In this document: piece by piece, positions 29,931-38,469 of the stretch
How the letters are laid out: each line of letters begins with the position of its first letter
Position numbering within the stretch: position 1 is the first letter of the stretch
Origin: DATFVJ01 sp963712955
GTDB lineage: Bacteria; Actinomycetota; Actinomycetes; Streptosporangiales; Streptosporangiaceae
Length of the DNA: 64,000 bases
NCBI GenBank assembly: GCA_963712955.1
Contig: CAVQKF010000013.1
Span: 310,001-374,000, forward strand
Direction: 5' to 3'
The notes under the pieces: model-generated
Databases searched by the model: none
Told to the model about the DNA's origin: nothing
What the model saw: only the letters and a program-made list of their open reading frames with translations
Made by a program: the position numbers and the translations under genes

Positions 29931-31303
29931 TCGGCGGGCTCACCACCGGGACCGACCGGCTGGACCTCGTGCTCGGCGGCGGTCTCCCCCAGAACGCGAT
30001 CTCGCTGGTTATCGGGGTTCCGGGGTCCGGCAAGACCATCCTTGCCCAGCAGTGCGTGTTCAGCAACGCCGGACCCGAGCATCCGGCGCTTTACCTGTCC
30101 ACGGTTTCCGAGCCGCTCGAGAAGATCCTCCGCTACGGCCAGGCCCTGTCGTTCTTCGACCCGGCGGCAGTCGGGACCAGCGTCTGGTACGACGACCTTG
30201 GCGCGGTGCTGAGCGACAAGGGCCTGCCTGGTGTGCTCGAACGGGTGCGTGACCTCATTCGTGAGCGCCAGCCGGCGATCATCGTCATCGACGGCTTCAA
30301 GGCACTGCACCCTTACGCCCCTGATCCCGGCGACTTCCGCCGGTTCCTGCACGACCTGGCCGGAATGCTCAGCGCCTTTCCTGTCACCTGCCTTTGGGTC
30401 GGTGAGTACGAGGACCGGGAGATCGCCGTGGCACCGGAATTCGCGGTGGCCGATGCCATTGTCGCGATGGGCACCAGCCAGGCCACGGTACGGGCGACTC
30501 GGACGCTCCAGGTCCTGAAGCTCCGCGGCGGCGGATTCCTGTCAGGCAAGCACTCCTACCGGATCTCGGCGGACGGAATCGCGACATTCCCCCGCCTCGC
30601 AGACCCAGGCAGAGCTGGGGACTACACCCTCGGCAGGCAACGCGTCTCGTCGGGCGTCCAGGCAATCGACGACATGGTGGGAGACGGCTACTGGCCCGGC
30701 GCGACCACCCTCGTCGCCGGGCCCACCGGCATCGGCAAGACGCTGATGGGCCTGCACTTCGTGTTCAACGGCGCGCGCCACGGTGAGCGAGGACTCGTCG
30801 CCACTCTGCAGGAGAACCCCACGCAGCTCGAACGGATCGCACAGGGCTTCGGCTGGTCCCTCACGGGGGACGAGGTCGCACTGATGTATCGCAGCCCGGT
30901 CGACCTTTACCTCGACGAGTGGGTCCACGACCTGCTCGACACCGTAGAGTCGACCGGAGCCAAACGGGTCCTCGTCGACAGCCTCGGCGACCTGCGGGCC
31001 GCCTCGCCCGACCTCACCCGATTCCGCGAGTACACCTACTCGCTACTGCAACGCTGCTCCCGCCGGGGCGTGAGCATCATGCTGACCCACGAGGTCGCTG
31101 AACTGTTCGGTCTCACCCGGTTGACCGAGGACGGCGCGTCGCACCTGTCGGACAACGTGATCCTGCTGCAGTACCGGCGCGTTGAGTCGAATGTGACCCG
31201 CACCCTTACCGTCCTCAAGACCCGCGCAGCCCTCCATGACAGCCGGGTCAGGGAGTTCGAGATCACCCCTCGGGGGATCGTCCTCGCGGGACCGGCCGCC
31301 TGA
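29927..31303 (+). CDS. KaiC-like double RecA-domain ATPase
   Basis: A 458-residue protein with two RecA/KaiC domains in tandem. Walker A of domain 1 is GVPGSGKT (residues 30-37), with Walker B AIIVIDGF near 117-124. Walker A of domain 2 is GPTGIGKT (265-272), with KRVLVDSLGDLR as Walker B. The closing arm GLTTGTDRLDLVLGGGLP is typical of KaiC. Unlike cyanobacterial KaiC it is short and not accompanied by kaiA or kaiB. The role is probably ATP-dependent signalling or switching. It starts with GTG overlapping the MerR-pseudoreceiver stop, implying that the two proteins work together. It converges on the STAS/MEDS/HATPase operon 34 bases away. Confidence 0.88.
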   Translation: MIGGLTTGTDRLDLVLGGGLPQNAISLVIGVPGSGKTILAQQCVFSNAGPEHPALYLSTVSEPLEKILRYGQALSFFDPAAVGTSVWYDDLGAVLSDKGLPGVLERVRDLIRERQPAIIVIDGFKALHPYAPDPGDFRRFLHDLAGMLSAFPVTCLWVGEYEDREIAVAPEFAVADAIVAMGTSQATVRATRTLQVLKLRGGGFLSGKHSYRISADGIATFPRLADPGRAGDYTLGRQRVSSGVQAIDDMVGDGYWPGATTLVAGPTGIGKTLMGLHFVFNGARHGERGLVATLQENPTQLERIAQGFGWSLTGDEVALMYRSPVDLYLDEWVHDLLDTVESTGAKRVLVDSLGDLRAASPDLTRFREYTYSLLQRCSRRGVSIMLTHEVAELFGLTRLTEDGASHLSDNVILLQYRRVESNVTRTLTVLKTRAALHDSRVREFEITPRGIVLAGPAA

Positions 31304-31337
31304 ATCGCCGCCAGGCTGGGCGCAGGCTAGGGGAAGG

Positions 31338-31562
31338 CTAGGCGAGGACGCGGGCCGTTGGCATCCGCAGCCGTATTGTGCAGCCGCCGCCGACAGAGCG
31401 GGTGTCGACCTGTTCGCAGATCTGCCTGGCGAGCCAGACTCCGTCGCCCGGCTGCGGCCGGTCGAGCTCGGGCGGGCGCAGTCCGGGCAACGGCTCGGCG
31501 AGCCGGCCCGCGGCCCAGGTGATGTCACACGCGACCACCCCTGGCCGCTCCCACAGCGTCAC
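31338..31562 (-). CDS. HATPase C-terminal fragment (anti-sigma-factor-type kinase), split from the MEDS gene
   Basis: A 74-residue frame starting GTG at 31562, overlapping the MEDS stop as GTGA. It contains the rear half of an RsbW-like ATPase: VTLWERPGVVACDITWAAG, a G-loop-like GDGVWLARQICEQVDTRS and the final strand GGCTIRLRMP. In intact homologues this continues directly after VRHGG of the MEDS protein, so one frameshift near 31570 separates them. It could be produced by coupled reinitiation, but half an ATPase domain is unlikely to work alone. Confidence 0.65.
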   Translation of the reverse strand: MTLWERPGVVACDITWAAGRLAEPLPGLRPPELDRPQPGDGVWLARQICEQVDTRSVGGGCTIRLRMPTARVLA

Positions 31563-32302
31563 AGCAGCGGCCCGCCGTGACGCACATGGCCCGCCGATTC
31601 CGCCACCGCGATGACAAACAGTGCCGCGTCGTCACCCGAGAGCCCGTGCGCCCCAGCCGTCTCGGCGACGAAACGGCGCAGCGCGGCCAGGTCGCCGGAG
31701 AAGGTCATCTCCGCGGCGTCAGCGGGCGGCCGCGGCAACGGCTCAGTGTCCAGGCCACTGGCGAACGCGGCCGGGTCTGCGAAGGCCGCGCTCGGCACCG
31801 AGTCCCTGCCGGCCATGCAGGAGGGATGAGTGCGGCGCGCGTCGGCGAGGATATCCGGCCGCAGGATGCGGCTGTCATAGGGGCAGACCATCCAGATCCT
31901 GGTATCCGCGAAGATCAGATTGAGGCTGGCCTCCATCTGCTTCCACGCGCGTATCTCCCGATCCGACCGGCCTGTCCAGACCGGCTCGGCCAGGATCCGG
32001 ACCTGCCCGGGAGAGCCGAGGTGCCTCTTCAAGTAACGGTCGAAGGCCGCGACACGCTGCGCGGAGCGCCTGCCGAAATAGGCCGTCTCCGCGTAGTCGA
32101 GGCCGCGGGCCCGCTCGCCCAGTGCGGTGTCGAGCAGATCCAGGTTGGCGGACGTGGTCGCCGCAAGCACCGGTTCGCCCAGCGCCAGCCCATCCTCGAT
32201 AAACGGGACCGCAGCCGCGAGGAACTCGTCATCGGAGCCGTACACGCAGGCGTCGTGCACAAAACCCGGTGGGCTCGCCACGTGAGCCTCACCTGCCGCC
32301 AT
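31559..32302 (-). CDS. MEDS-domain sensor with truncated HATPase (partner-switch kinase)
   Basis: The protein has 247 residues. Residues ~10-165 form a MEDS domain (FVHDACVYGSDDEFLAAAVP, FIEDGLALGEPVLAATTSAN), which in methanogen and actinobacterial regulators binds hydrocarbon-type or other small ligands. The C-terminus begins a HATPase (LSGDDAALFVIAVAES ... VRHGG) but stops at a frameshift; the rest lies in the downstream overlapping frame. The N-box Asn (usual EAVTNAVRHGG) is also lost, reading ESAGHVRHGG. ATP binding therefore looks doubly impaired. ATG 32302 shares its A with the STAS stop (TGATG). Confidence 0.8.
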   Translation of the reverse strand: MAAGEAHVASPPGFVHDACVYGSDDEFLAAAVPFIEDGLALGEPVLAATTSANLDLLDTALGERARGLDYAETAYFGRRSAQRVAAFDRYLKRHLGSPGQVRILAEPVWTGRSDREIRAWKQMEASLNLIFADTRIWMVCPYDSRILRPDILADARRTHPSCMAGRDSVPSAAFADPAAFASGLDTEPLPRPPADAAEMTFSGDLAALRRFVAETAGAHGLSGDDAALFVIAVAESAGHVRHGGPLL

Positions 32303-32655
32303 CAGCCCTCCGCCCCATCACAACGTAGCCCGGGCGTGTCGTCCCAGTTCACCGCGCGAAGCAGGACACGCACGTAGGAAGGTACCCCGCCCAGCACGAG
32401 CAAACGGCCCTTCGCCAGATCACGGGCGGCGCGGACGATCAGCCGCAGGCCCTCCATATCGATGAACTCGACGCCAGACAGGTCGACGTGGATGTCGGCG
32501 TGCCCCTGCTGGACAGCGGCGAACGCGGCGGCGAGGCCGCTGCGGCTGGTGAAGTCGACCGTGCCGTCTACCCGGAAGCCGGGGGCATGAGGCAGCGGGG
32601 TGATCCTGAGCAGGCCGTCATCGTAGACGAGGCCGCTAGGTACCACAGCAGTCAT
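32302..32655 (-). CDS. STAS-domain protein (anti-sigma factor antagonist-like)
   Basis: A 117-residue STAS protein: LLRITPLPHAPGFRVDGTVD, then DIHVDLSGVEFIDMEGLRLI and GRLLVLGGVPSYVRVLL. STAS antagonists bind HATPase anti-sigma kinases and are switched by phosphorylation of a Ser/Thr in the D(S/T)xG loop. Here that loop is IDMEG, so the phosphorylatable residue is Met. It may be a constitutive binder or respond to a different cue. It is the first gene of a three-frame operon, STAS-MEDS-HATPase, with overlapping start and stop codons. Confidence 0.85.
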   Translation of the reverse strand: MTAVVPSGLVYDDGLLRITPLPHAPGFRVDGTVDFTSRSGLAAAFAAVQQGHADIHVDLSGVEFIDMEGLRLIVRAARDLAKGRLLVLGGVPSYVRVLLRAVNWDDTPGLRCDGAEG

Positions 32656-32743
32656 GAATCACGCTCCACGACCCCAAACGTATAAACCACGTATGAAGGC
32701 ACAACGGAGCGTAGCTCCACGGAACCCTCGGCCGCCAATTGGA

Positions 32744-33445
32744 TCACGGTCCTGATGGCAGGCCCCCGGGGCGCAGCGGCGGTTTCCAGCCGCTGCCCGG
32801 AACGTACTCGCGCACGACCCTGGCGGGCACACCGGCCACGACACAGCGATCCGGCACCTCACCGCGGACGACGGAACCCGCGGCGACAACGACGTTCCTG
32901 CCGATCCTGGCGCCAGGCAGGACAATCGCCCCGGCCCCAAGCCACGCGCCCGCGCCGATGAAGACCGTGTCATTGCTCGGCAATTGCCTGCCGATCGGGA
33001 CGTCGGGGTCCGCGTAGCCGTGGTTCTGATCCGTTATGTAGACGTACGGACCTGTGAACACGTCGTCGCCGATCTCCACCGACCGGTGCGCGATGATGTG
33101 GCTGCCCCGGCCGATCACGCAGCGGTCGCCAACCCTCAGCACCGGCAGGCCACCAAGATCCTGACCTGGGACCATGCCCGCGCACAAGGTGACGTGCATG
33201 CCGATCATGGTGTCCTCGCCGACCTCGATCCACCGCTCACCGAACACCGCGCCAGTCGGGAAGGCCATGCTGGCACCGCGGCCGAACCGGGCGAACTGCC
33301 GCCCCGCCGCGGTCTCCGCGGTGATCAGGGCGGCCGACTGAACGGCCTGCCAGCCCCGGTGCACGAACCCGGCGAGGGCGCTGCGCAGCAACGCACGCGG
33401 TGACCGGCTGGCACGGCGCGGCGCCAGCGTCTCACGCCACGACAT
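32744..33445 (-). CDS. Left-handed beta-helix acyltransferase (hexapeptide repeat, WxcM/maltose O-acetyltransferase-like)
   Basis: A 233-residue trimeric acyltransferase-type protein. From about residue 65 it shows hexapeptide strands (IGMHVTL, VGDRCVIGRGSHIIAHRSV, IGDDVFTGPYVYI, FIGAGAWLGAGAIVLPG, IGRNVVVAAGSVV) with a catalytic-type His in TDQNHGYADPD. It would transfer an acetyl or similar group to a sugar or other acceptor, possibly for cell-wall polysaccharide. The acceptor is unknown. It is six bases from the end of rlmN on the same strand, so it is probably cotranscribed with it, as its downstream partner. Confidence 0.8.
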   Translation of the reverse strand: MSWRETLAPRRASRSPRALLRSALAGFVHRGWQAVQSAALITAETAAGRQFARFGRGASMAFPTGAVFGERWIEVGEDTMIGMHVTLCAGMVPGQDLGGLPVLRVGDRCVIGRGSHIIAHRSVEIGDDVFTGPYVYITDQNHGYADPDVPIGRQLPSNDTVFIGAGAWLGAGAIVLPGARIGRNVVVAAGSVVRGEVPDRCVVAGVPARVVREYVPGSGWKPPLRPGGLPSGP

Positions 33446-33451
33446 GGCCGG

Positions 33452-34777
33452 CTACCGCATCGGTGCGTGGCTGGATGCGGCGAGCTGCCCGCAGGCTCCA
33501 TCGATCTCGCGCCCGCGCGTATCGCGCATGGTGACGGGCAGGCCATGTGCCTCGAGCCGCCGCAGGAATCGCGCGGCCACCTGCGGCTCGGACGCCGTCC
33601 ACCTCGATCCAGATGTCGGGTTCAGCGGGATCAGGTTGACGTGAGCAAGCCGGCCGGTCAGAAGCGTGCCCAGCATGTCGGCCCGCCACGCCTGATCGTT
33701 GATGTCGCGGATCAGCGCATACTCGATCGACACCCGGCGGCCTGTCCTTGCCGCATACCCCCACGCCGCTGCCAGCACCTCCGCCACCTTCCAGCGCGTA
33801 TTGACGGGGACAAGCTCGTCCCGAAGCCCGTCATCGGGCGCGTGCAGCGACACGGCGAGCGTGACGGCCAGATTCTCCGCAGCGAGCCGCCTGATCGCCG
33901 GTACAAGCCCGACGGTGGAAACGGTGACTGACCGCCGTGAAATGCCGAGCCCGTCAGGTACTGGATCGGTGATCCTTCGCACCGCGGAGATGACGCCGCG
34001 GTAGTTGGCGAGCGGCTCGCCCATGCCCATGAAAACGACATTGGAGACCCGCCCGGCGCCGCCAGGCACGGCGCCCGCCGCCAGCGCCCGGCCAGCGGCG
34101 ACGACCTGCTCGACGATCTCCGCCGCGGACAGGTTGCGGGTGAGCCCGGCCTGGCCGGTGCCGCAGAACGGGCACGCCATCCCGCAGCCCGCCTGCGAGG
34201 AGACGCACACGGTCACCCGATCCGGGTACCGCATGAGCACCGACTCGAGGTAAGCGCCGTCGAAGGCCCGCCACAGCGACTTACGCGTGGTCCCGCCGTC
34301 GCAGGAAAGCTCTCGCTCAGCGGTGAGGAGCCCGGGGAGCAACGCGGCGGACAGCCTCTCGCGTGACCGGGCGGGAAGGTCCGTCATGTCGGCCGGATCG
34401 CTGGTCAGCCGGGCGAAGTAGTGCCGCGACAACTGGCCGGCGCGGAATGCAGGCTCACCAAGCCCAGCCATGGCGTCCCGCCGCTCCGCGGGATCCAGGT
34501 CGGCGAGGTGACGCGGTGGCCGCCCGCGGCGTGGGGCCGGCCTGGTCAGGCCCGGGGGGCCAGGCGCCTCCCCCGAGCCCTTCCTTGCTGGGGGAAGCGG
34601 CCTTGCTGGGGGAAGCGGCCTTGCTGGGGGAAGCGGCCTTGCTGGGGGAAGCGGCCTTGCTGGGGGAAGCGGCCTCGCAGGGATCGCCGGCGAGCCGAGG
34701 TCGATCTGGCGTGGGCTCCCGGCGGATTGACGATCACGGCTCGCCACGCTGGCTCCGTTCCCATGAAGGCCGCCCAT
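33452..34777 (-). CDS. rlmN: 23S rRNA (adenine-2503-C2)-methyltransferase RlmN
   Basis: A radical-SAM enzyme that methylates A2503 of 23S rRNA and A37 of some tRNAs. The Fe-S motif CX3CX2C is CGMACPFC. VVFMGMGEPLANY and the ISRRSVTVSTVGLVP region are diagnostic. The C-terminal MRDTRGREIDGACGQLA contains the second catalytic Cys. At 441 residues it is longer than the usual ~360 because of an N-terminal extension with tandem PARPLP units, encoded by five exact 18-bp repeats. The enzymatic core starts about residue 90 (ADLDPAERRDAMAGL). The start could lie downstream of the repeat, but no other ATG has a better ribosome-binding site. Confidence 0.93.
   Translation of the reverse strand: MGGLHGNGASVASRDRQSAGSPRQIDLGSPAIPARPLPPARPLPPARPLPPARPLPPARPLPPARKGSGEAPGPPGLTRPAPRRGRPPRHLADLDPAERRDAMAGLGEPAFRAGQLSRHYFARLTSDPADMTDLPARSRERLSAALLPGLLTAERELSCDGGTTRKSLWRAFDGAYLESVLMRYPDRVTVCVSSQAGCGMACPFCGTGQAGLTRNLSAAEIVEQVVAAGRALAAGAVPGGAGRVSNVVFMGMGEPLANYRGVISAVRRITDPVPDGLGISRRSVTVSTVGLVPAIRRLAAENLAVTLAVSLHAPDDGLRDELVPVNTRWKVAEVLAAAWGYAARTGRRVSIEYALIRDINDQAWRADMLGTLLTGRLAHVNLIPLNPTSGSRWTASEPQVAARFLRRLEAHGLPVTMRDTRGREIDGACGQLAASSHAPMR
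34584..34673. repeat. 18-bp repeat, five exact copies, in the rlmN N-terminus
   Basis: Five copies of CTTGCTGGGGGAAGCGGC head to tail, identical at every base, encoding PARPLP on the minus strand. The lack of third-position drift suggests recent expansion. Confidence 0.95.
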
Positions 34778-34859
34778 CCCGCAGGACAGGCAGTTGCAAA
34801 CGCTTAACGATGTTGCCCTAACTGTGCGATGACCTGCGACAAGTCAGTAGATTTCAGCT

Positions 34860-35966
34860 ATGCCGACGCTGCGCAGGGGGGCCGCTCCAACTCAGGCACC
34901 GCAGGTCATCCTGGAGAGTGCGAGCCCTTACGAAAGCCGTCGGCTGACCATTGAGTACGACGGGGTGACGACCGCAGCCTACCTGCATGGCGAAACCTCA
35001 GCCATTGCCGCGACCTGGATTGCCAACCACCAGCCTGCGGCGCCGACCACGGACCTGGGCCGGCTGAACGCGGGGAAAGCTCCGATCATGCCGGCCTCCC
35101 ACACCAAGCACCCACAGGGACGGCCGCCATTCGACCCGCGAACATTGCAGGCCCTTTGGTTCGAGGAAGGCGACGGCGTTGCCATCCTCGAGGCGGGGCA
35201 GTTGCTTGCCGTGATTCCCGGCTGGGCCGACATGGCCCGCGGAATGCCCGGCTACAGCAGGGATGTCATCGGGCAGACGCCGTTCGGGTGGTCGCTCGAC
35301 GACGCCATGGAAGGGCTCGTGCCACGCGTCGACCAAGCCCGCGCGTTCTGGCAATGGCGCGCAGAGCAGACCTCTTGGGGCAATTTCCAGCAGGGGGTGC
35401 TCGGCCATTTGCTCGCCCGTCTCGGGCCGGGTGCGCATTACTGGGACGCGGGCAATGGGAAGCAGCCGCCCGTCGGTGTGACCGAACGGCCGCCCACACC
35501 GTCACGGCCGTACACGGTACTTTCCACGGTCGGCATGAGCTGCCAGCGGATGCCCGTGGTCGAGCAGTTCGTCGAGGATACGGACAGTTACGCGCGGATC
35601 GAGATGTGCCTGGCGAGCACGCTGCCAAGCCCGCAGGCCGCACGGGTGTTCCTGTGGCTCGCGCAGTACCCGTGGCGGTCCGTCACCTGGTTCGGCCCAG
35701 GCCACAGTGTGCGCTGGTACCACGAACCTGCGACATTTCCGCTTGGCGGCGGCAACGAGGCAGTGCTGCTGCTCGACGAACCAGGTGCGCTGCTCGGGCC
35801 CGACCCGCCTGACCTTTCCGGGTTCTCATTCGGCGGCGACGTGGTCCGCTGGCTCTGGATCATCCCGATCAGCGAGCGGGAACGCCTGCTTGCGAAGGAC
35901 CGTGGCTCGGCGAGCCTGATCACGCAGCTCGCCGCGCAGCGCCGCAGCTTCGTCATCGGACCTTGA
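34860..35966 (+). CDS. SUFU (suppressor of fused)-domain protein
   Basis: The protein has 368 residues. The second half (about 210-368) resembles the bacterial SUFU domain: PYTVLSTVGMSCQRMPVVEQ, YARIEMCLAST, ARVFLWLAQYPWRSVTWFGP, and a terminal WLWIIPISERERLLAKDRG. Bacterial SUFU proteins are often immunity or polymorphic-toxin-associated, or of unknown role. The first half has no domain I recognise. No ribosome-binding site is seen before ATG 34860, so the mRNA may be leaderless. It is divergent from rlmN and is one of only two + strand genes in the housekeeping half. Confidence 0.8.
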   Translation: MPTLRRGAAPTQAPQVILESASPYESRRLTIEYDGVTTAAYLHGETSAIAATWIANHQPAAPTTDLGRLNAGKAPIMPASHTKHPQGRPPFDPRTLQALWFEEGDGVAILEAGQLLAVIPGWADMARGMPGYSRDVIGQTPFGWSLDDAMEGLVPRVDQARAFWQWRAEQTSWGNFQQGVLGHLLARLGPGAHYWDAGNGKQPPVGVTERPPTPSRPYTVLSTVGMSCQRMPVVEQFVEDTDSYARIEMCLASTLPSPQAARVFLWLAQYPWRSVTWFGPGHSVRWYHEPATFPLGGGNEAVLLLDEPGALLGPDPPDLSGFSFGGDVVRWLWIIPISERERLLAKDRGSASLITQLAAQRRSFVIGP

Positions 35967-36081
35967 GGAGCTGCGCTTGTCCGTGGCTGGCGCCAGGCGA
36001 CCCCAGGAAACCCCCCCGGCAGTAGCGCGGTCAGGCGGCGGGCGGCCTGGGGCCGCCCCCGCGGAGCCGTTAGGGAAAATC

Positions 36082-36954
36082 TCAGCGCGCCCCGGCGGGC
36101 ACGAAGATCGCGAGCAGCAACCACACCACAGGCGCGTTGATCAGCAGCGAGTCCAGCCGGTCGAGCAGCCCGCCATGACCCGGCAGGAGGGTGCCCATGT
36201 CCTTGATCTCCAGATCCCGCTTGATCATAGACTCGGCAAGGTCGCCGAGGGTCGCAGCCGCGACGGCGGCGACGCCAACGATCATGCCCTGCCAGAACCG
36301 CCCGTGGAGCAGGACAGCCACGAGCACGGCGCCGACGGTCACGCAGGCAACCAGGGAACCGGCGAGCCCCTCCCAGGTCTTCTTCGGGCTGATCGTGGGC
36401 ACGAGTGGGTGGCGTCCGAAGACGATCCCGGCGAAGTACCCCCCGACGTCGCTGCCGACCGTGACCGCGATGAACACGATCATCCGGTCGGGGCCGTCAC
36501 GCGAGGCCAGCATCAGCACGGCGAAGACGGCCATGAGCGGCAGGTAGGCAAGCACGAACATGCTGGCGGTCATGTCCCGCAGGTAGCCTGTTGATCCGCC
36601 CGGCAGCCGCCAGATGATCAAGGTCACCGCTGTCAGCGCGACAGCGGCGAGCGTGGCTCGCGTACCGAACCAGTACGCGCAGATCCACATGGCCGCACAC
36701 CCACAGGCAAGGGGAGCAGGCGCGATCCGGATATCACGGACCAGGAGGGCACGGTTCAGTTCCCAGCCCGCCACGCCGATGGCAATGGCCATGTACACCA
36801 GAAACGTTGCCTTGACCGTGTACAGGGTTGCCAGCACGCCCGCGCCAAGGACAAGGCCAACCCCTATCGCAACAGGCAGATTGCGGCAGGCCCGGACCCG
36901 CCTGCGCTCCCGGCCTCCCGCATCGGCATTTTCTGGCCGGTCGTCGAGATCCAA
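36082..36954 (-). CDS. cdsA: Phosphatidate cytidylyltransferase
   Basis: A 290-residue multi-span membrane enzyme that makes CDP-diacylglycerol from phosphatidate and CTP. The C-terminal signature is present as SPKKTWEGLAGS followed by LPGHGGLLDRLDSLL. Several hydrophobic helices precede it (VAIGVGLVLGAGVLATLYTV and others). The start is TTG at 36954, directly adjacent to the frr stop (TAG), with GAGG five bases upstream inside frr, so it is translationally coupled to frr. The pyrH-frr-cdsA order is conserved in actinobacteria. Confidence 0.93.
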   Translation of the reverse strand: MDLDDRPENADAGGRERRRVRACRNLPVAIGVGLVLGAGVLATLYTVKATFLVYMAIAIGVAGWELNRALLVRDIRIAPAPLACGCAAMWICAYWFGTRATLAAVALTAVTLIIWRLPGGSTGYLRDMTASMFVLAYLPLMAVFAVLMLASRDGPDRMIVFIAVTVGSDVGGYFAGIVFGRHPLVPTISPKKTWEGLAGSLVACVTVGAVLVAVLLHGRFWQGMIVGVAAVAAATLGDLAESMIKRDLEIKDMGTLLPGHGGLLDRLDSLLINAPVVWLLLAIFVPAGAR

Positions 36955-37509
36955 CTAGACCTCGAGAAGCTCGGATTCCTTGTGTTTGAGCAGTTCATCC
37001 ACTTGTGCGACATAGGTGTGGGTGAGTTCGCCCAGCTCACGCTCCGCCCTGCGGCCCTGATCCTCGCCCGCCTCGCCGTTCTTGACGAGCTTGTCGAGCG
37101 CGTCCTTGGCGTGGCGGCGAATATTGCGGATCGAGACCCTGCTGTCCTCGGCCTTGTGCCGCGCCACCTTGATGTAGTCCCTGCGGCGCTCCTCGGACAG
37201 CTCAGGGAAGACGACGCGGATCAACGTGCCGTCGTTCGACGGGTTCACGCCAAGATCGCTGTTACGGATCGCCTTCTCGATCGCCGCCAGCGACGACTTG
37301 TCGAAAGGCTGCACAACGACCATGCGCGGTTCGGGCAGGTGGAAGGAGGCAAGCTGGTTGACCGGGGTCTGCGTCCCGTAGTACTCGACCGTGATCTTGC
37401 TGAACATGGCCGGATGCGCGCGTCCCGTCCGGATTCCCGCGAAGTCCTCCTTGGCGACCGCGACCGCCTTTTCCATCTTCTCCTCGGCTTCGAGGAGTGT
37501 ATCGTCAAT
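36955..37509 (-). CDS. frr: Ribosome recycling factor
   Basis: A 184-residue protein that splits post-termination ribosomes together with EF-G. Diagnostic stretches: KMEKAVAVAKEDFAGIRTGR, VNQLASFHLPEPRMVVVQPF and YIKVARHKAEDSRVSIRNIR, with the C-terminal hinge helices intact. An in-frame start exists at 37608, but AGGAG five bases before GTG 37509 and the family length of ~185 residues settle the start at 37509. Confidence 0.96.
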   Translation of the reverse strand: MDDTLLEAEEKMEKAVAVAKEDFAGIRTGRAHPAMFSKITVEYYGTQTPVNQLASFHLPEPRMVVVQPFDKSSLAAIEKAIRNSDLGVNPSNDGTLIRVVFPELSEERRRDYIKVARHKAEDSRVSIRNIRRHAKDALDKLVKNGEAGEDQGRRAERELGELTHTYVAQVDELLKHKESELLEV

Positions 37510-37699
37510 CACTGCGGCTCCTGTGCATCGTGATCCCGCTGCCCAGGAGGCTACTGGATAACCGAGCATGCCGAAGCCCGCCGGCCGCCTCCCATGGCTC
37601 GCACCCATCGTCCCCCGTCAGCAGCCCGCGGTACCAGGGTGACTTGCGCCGCGGCTGGCGCGGCCGCCGCGGCGACTGCGGCGCTGGCCGCGGGCCCGG

Positions 37700-38398
37700 C
37701 TAGGTTTCGGCCGGGCCGACCAGCGTGCCAATCTTCTCGCCCCGAATCGCACGGACGATGTTCCCCTTTCCCATCAGGGAGAAAACGACAATCGGCAGCC
37801 CGTTATCGCGGCACAGACTCACCGCCGTGGCGTCGATCACTTTCAGGCTTCTGGTGAGCACATCGCCATAATCGAGCCGCTCGAACCGGACCGCATCCGG
37901 ATTCTTCCGCGGATCGGAGTCGTAGATACCGTCGACCTGGGTCCCCTTGAGCACCGCGCCAGCCCGTATCTCGAGCGCGCGCTGGGCCGCGCAGGTATCG
38001 GTGGAGAAGAACGGGGCCCCGAGACCCGCCCCGAAGATCACCACGCGGCCCTTTTCCAGGTGGCGGATCGCGCGGCGCGGGATATAAGGCTCGGCCACCT
38101 GGCCCATCGTGATCGCGGTCTGCACGCGGGTGTCGATGCCGAGCTTTTCAAGTACGTCCTGCAGGGCGAGGCAGTTGATGACCGTGCCAAGCATGCCCAT
38201 GTAGTCCGCACGGGCACGGTCGATGCCCCGCTCGGACAGAACCTCGCCGCGGAACATGTTCCCGCCGCCGACCACGGCCGCGACCTGCACGCCCTCGCGT
38301 ACCGCCGCGGCGATCTCCTCCGCGATGTGGATGACGACATCGGGGTCGATGCCAATGCGCTGGCCACCGGCGAACGCTTCACCTGAGAGCTTCAGCAC
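37700..38398 (-). CDS. pyrH: UMP kinase
   Basis: A 232-residue UMP kinase, converting UMP to UDP with ATP. It begins LKLSGEAFAGGQRIGIDPDV, with the family motifs GGGNMFRG, RADYMGMLGTVINCLALQD and VSLCRDNGLPIVVFS. The frame starts at GTG 38398 right at the first strand, whereas actinobacterial relatives have 15-25 extra N-terminal residues. The in-frame upstream sequence has no start, and a repeat-rich stretch in another frame (38379-38747) precedes it. Either the short start is real or the N-terminus is frameshifted. Confidence 0.9.
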   Translation of the reverse strand: MLKLSGEAFAGGQRIGIDPDVVIHIAEEIAAAVREGVQVAAVVGGGNMFRGEVLSERGIDRARADYMGMLGTVINCLALQDVLEKLGIDTRVQTAITMGQVAEPYIPRRAIRHLEKGRVVIFGAGLGAPFFSTDTCAAQRALEIRAGAVLKGTQVDGIYDSDPRKNPDAVRFERLDYGDVLTRSLKVIDATAVSLCRDNGLPIVVFSLMGKGNIVRAIRGEKIGTLVGPAET

Positions 38399-38469
38399 TA
38401 CCCGCCGCCAGTTCCGGTGCGTGCCAGGCGCCGGCGCGTGCGGAGCGCGGGCAGTCTGGATGCCCGGCC

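Noticed and set aside
29927..31303. Cyanobacterial-type circadian clock
   Set aside because: KaiC-like, but no KaiA or KaiB, shorter, and paired with a MerR regulator; called KaiC-like only.
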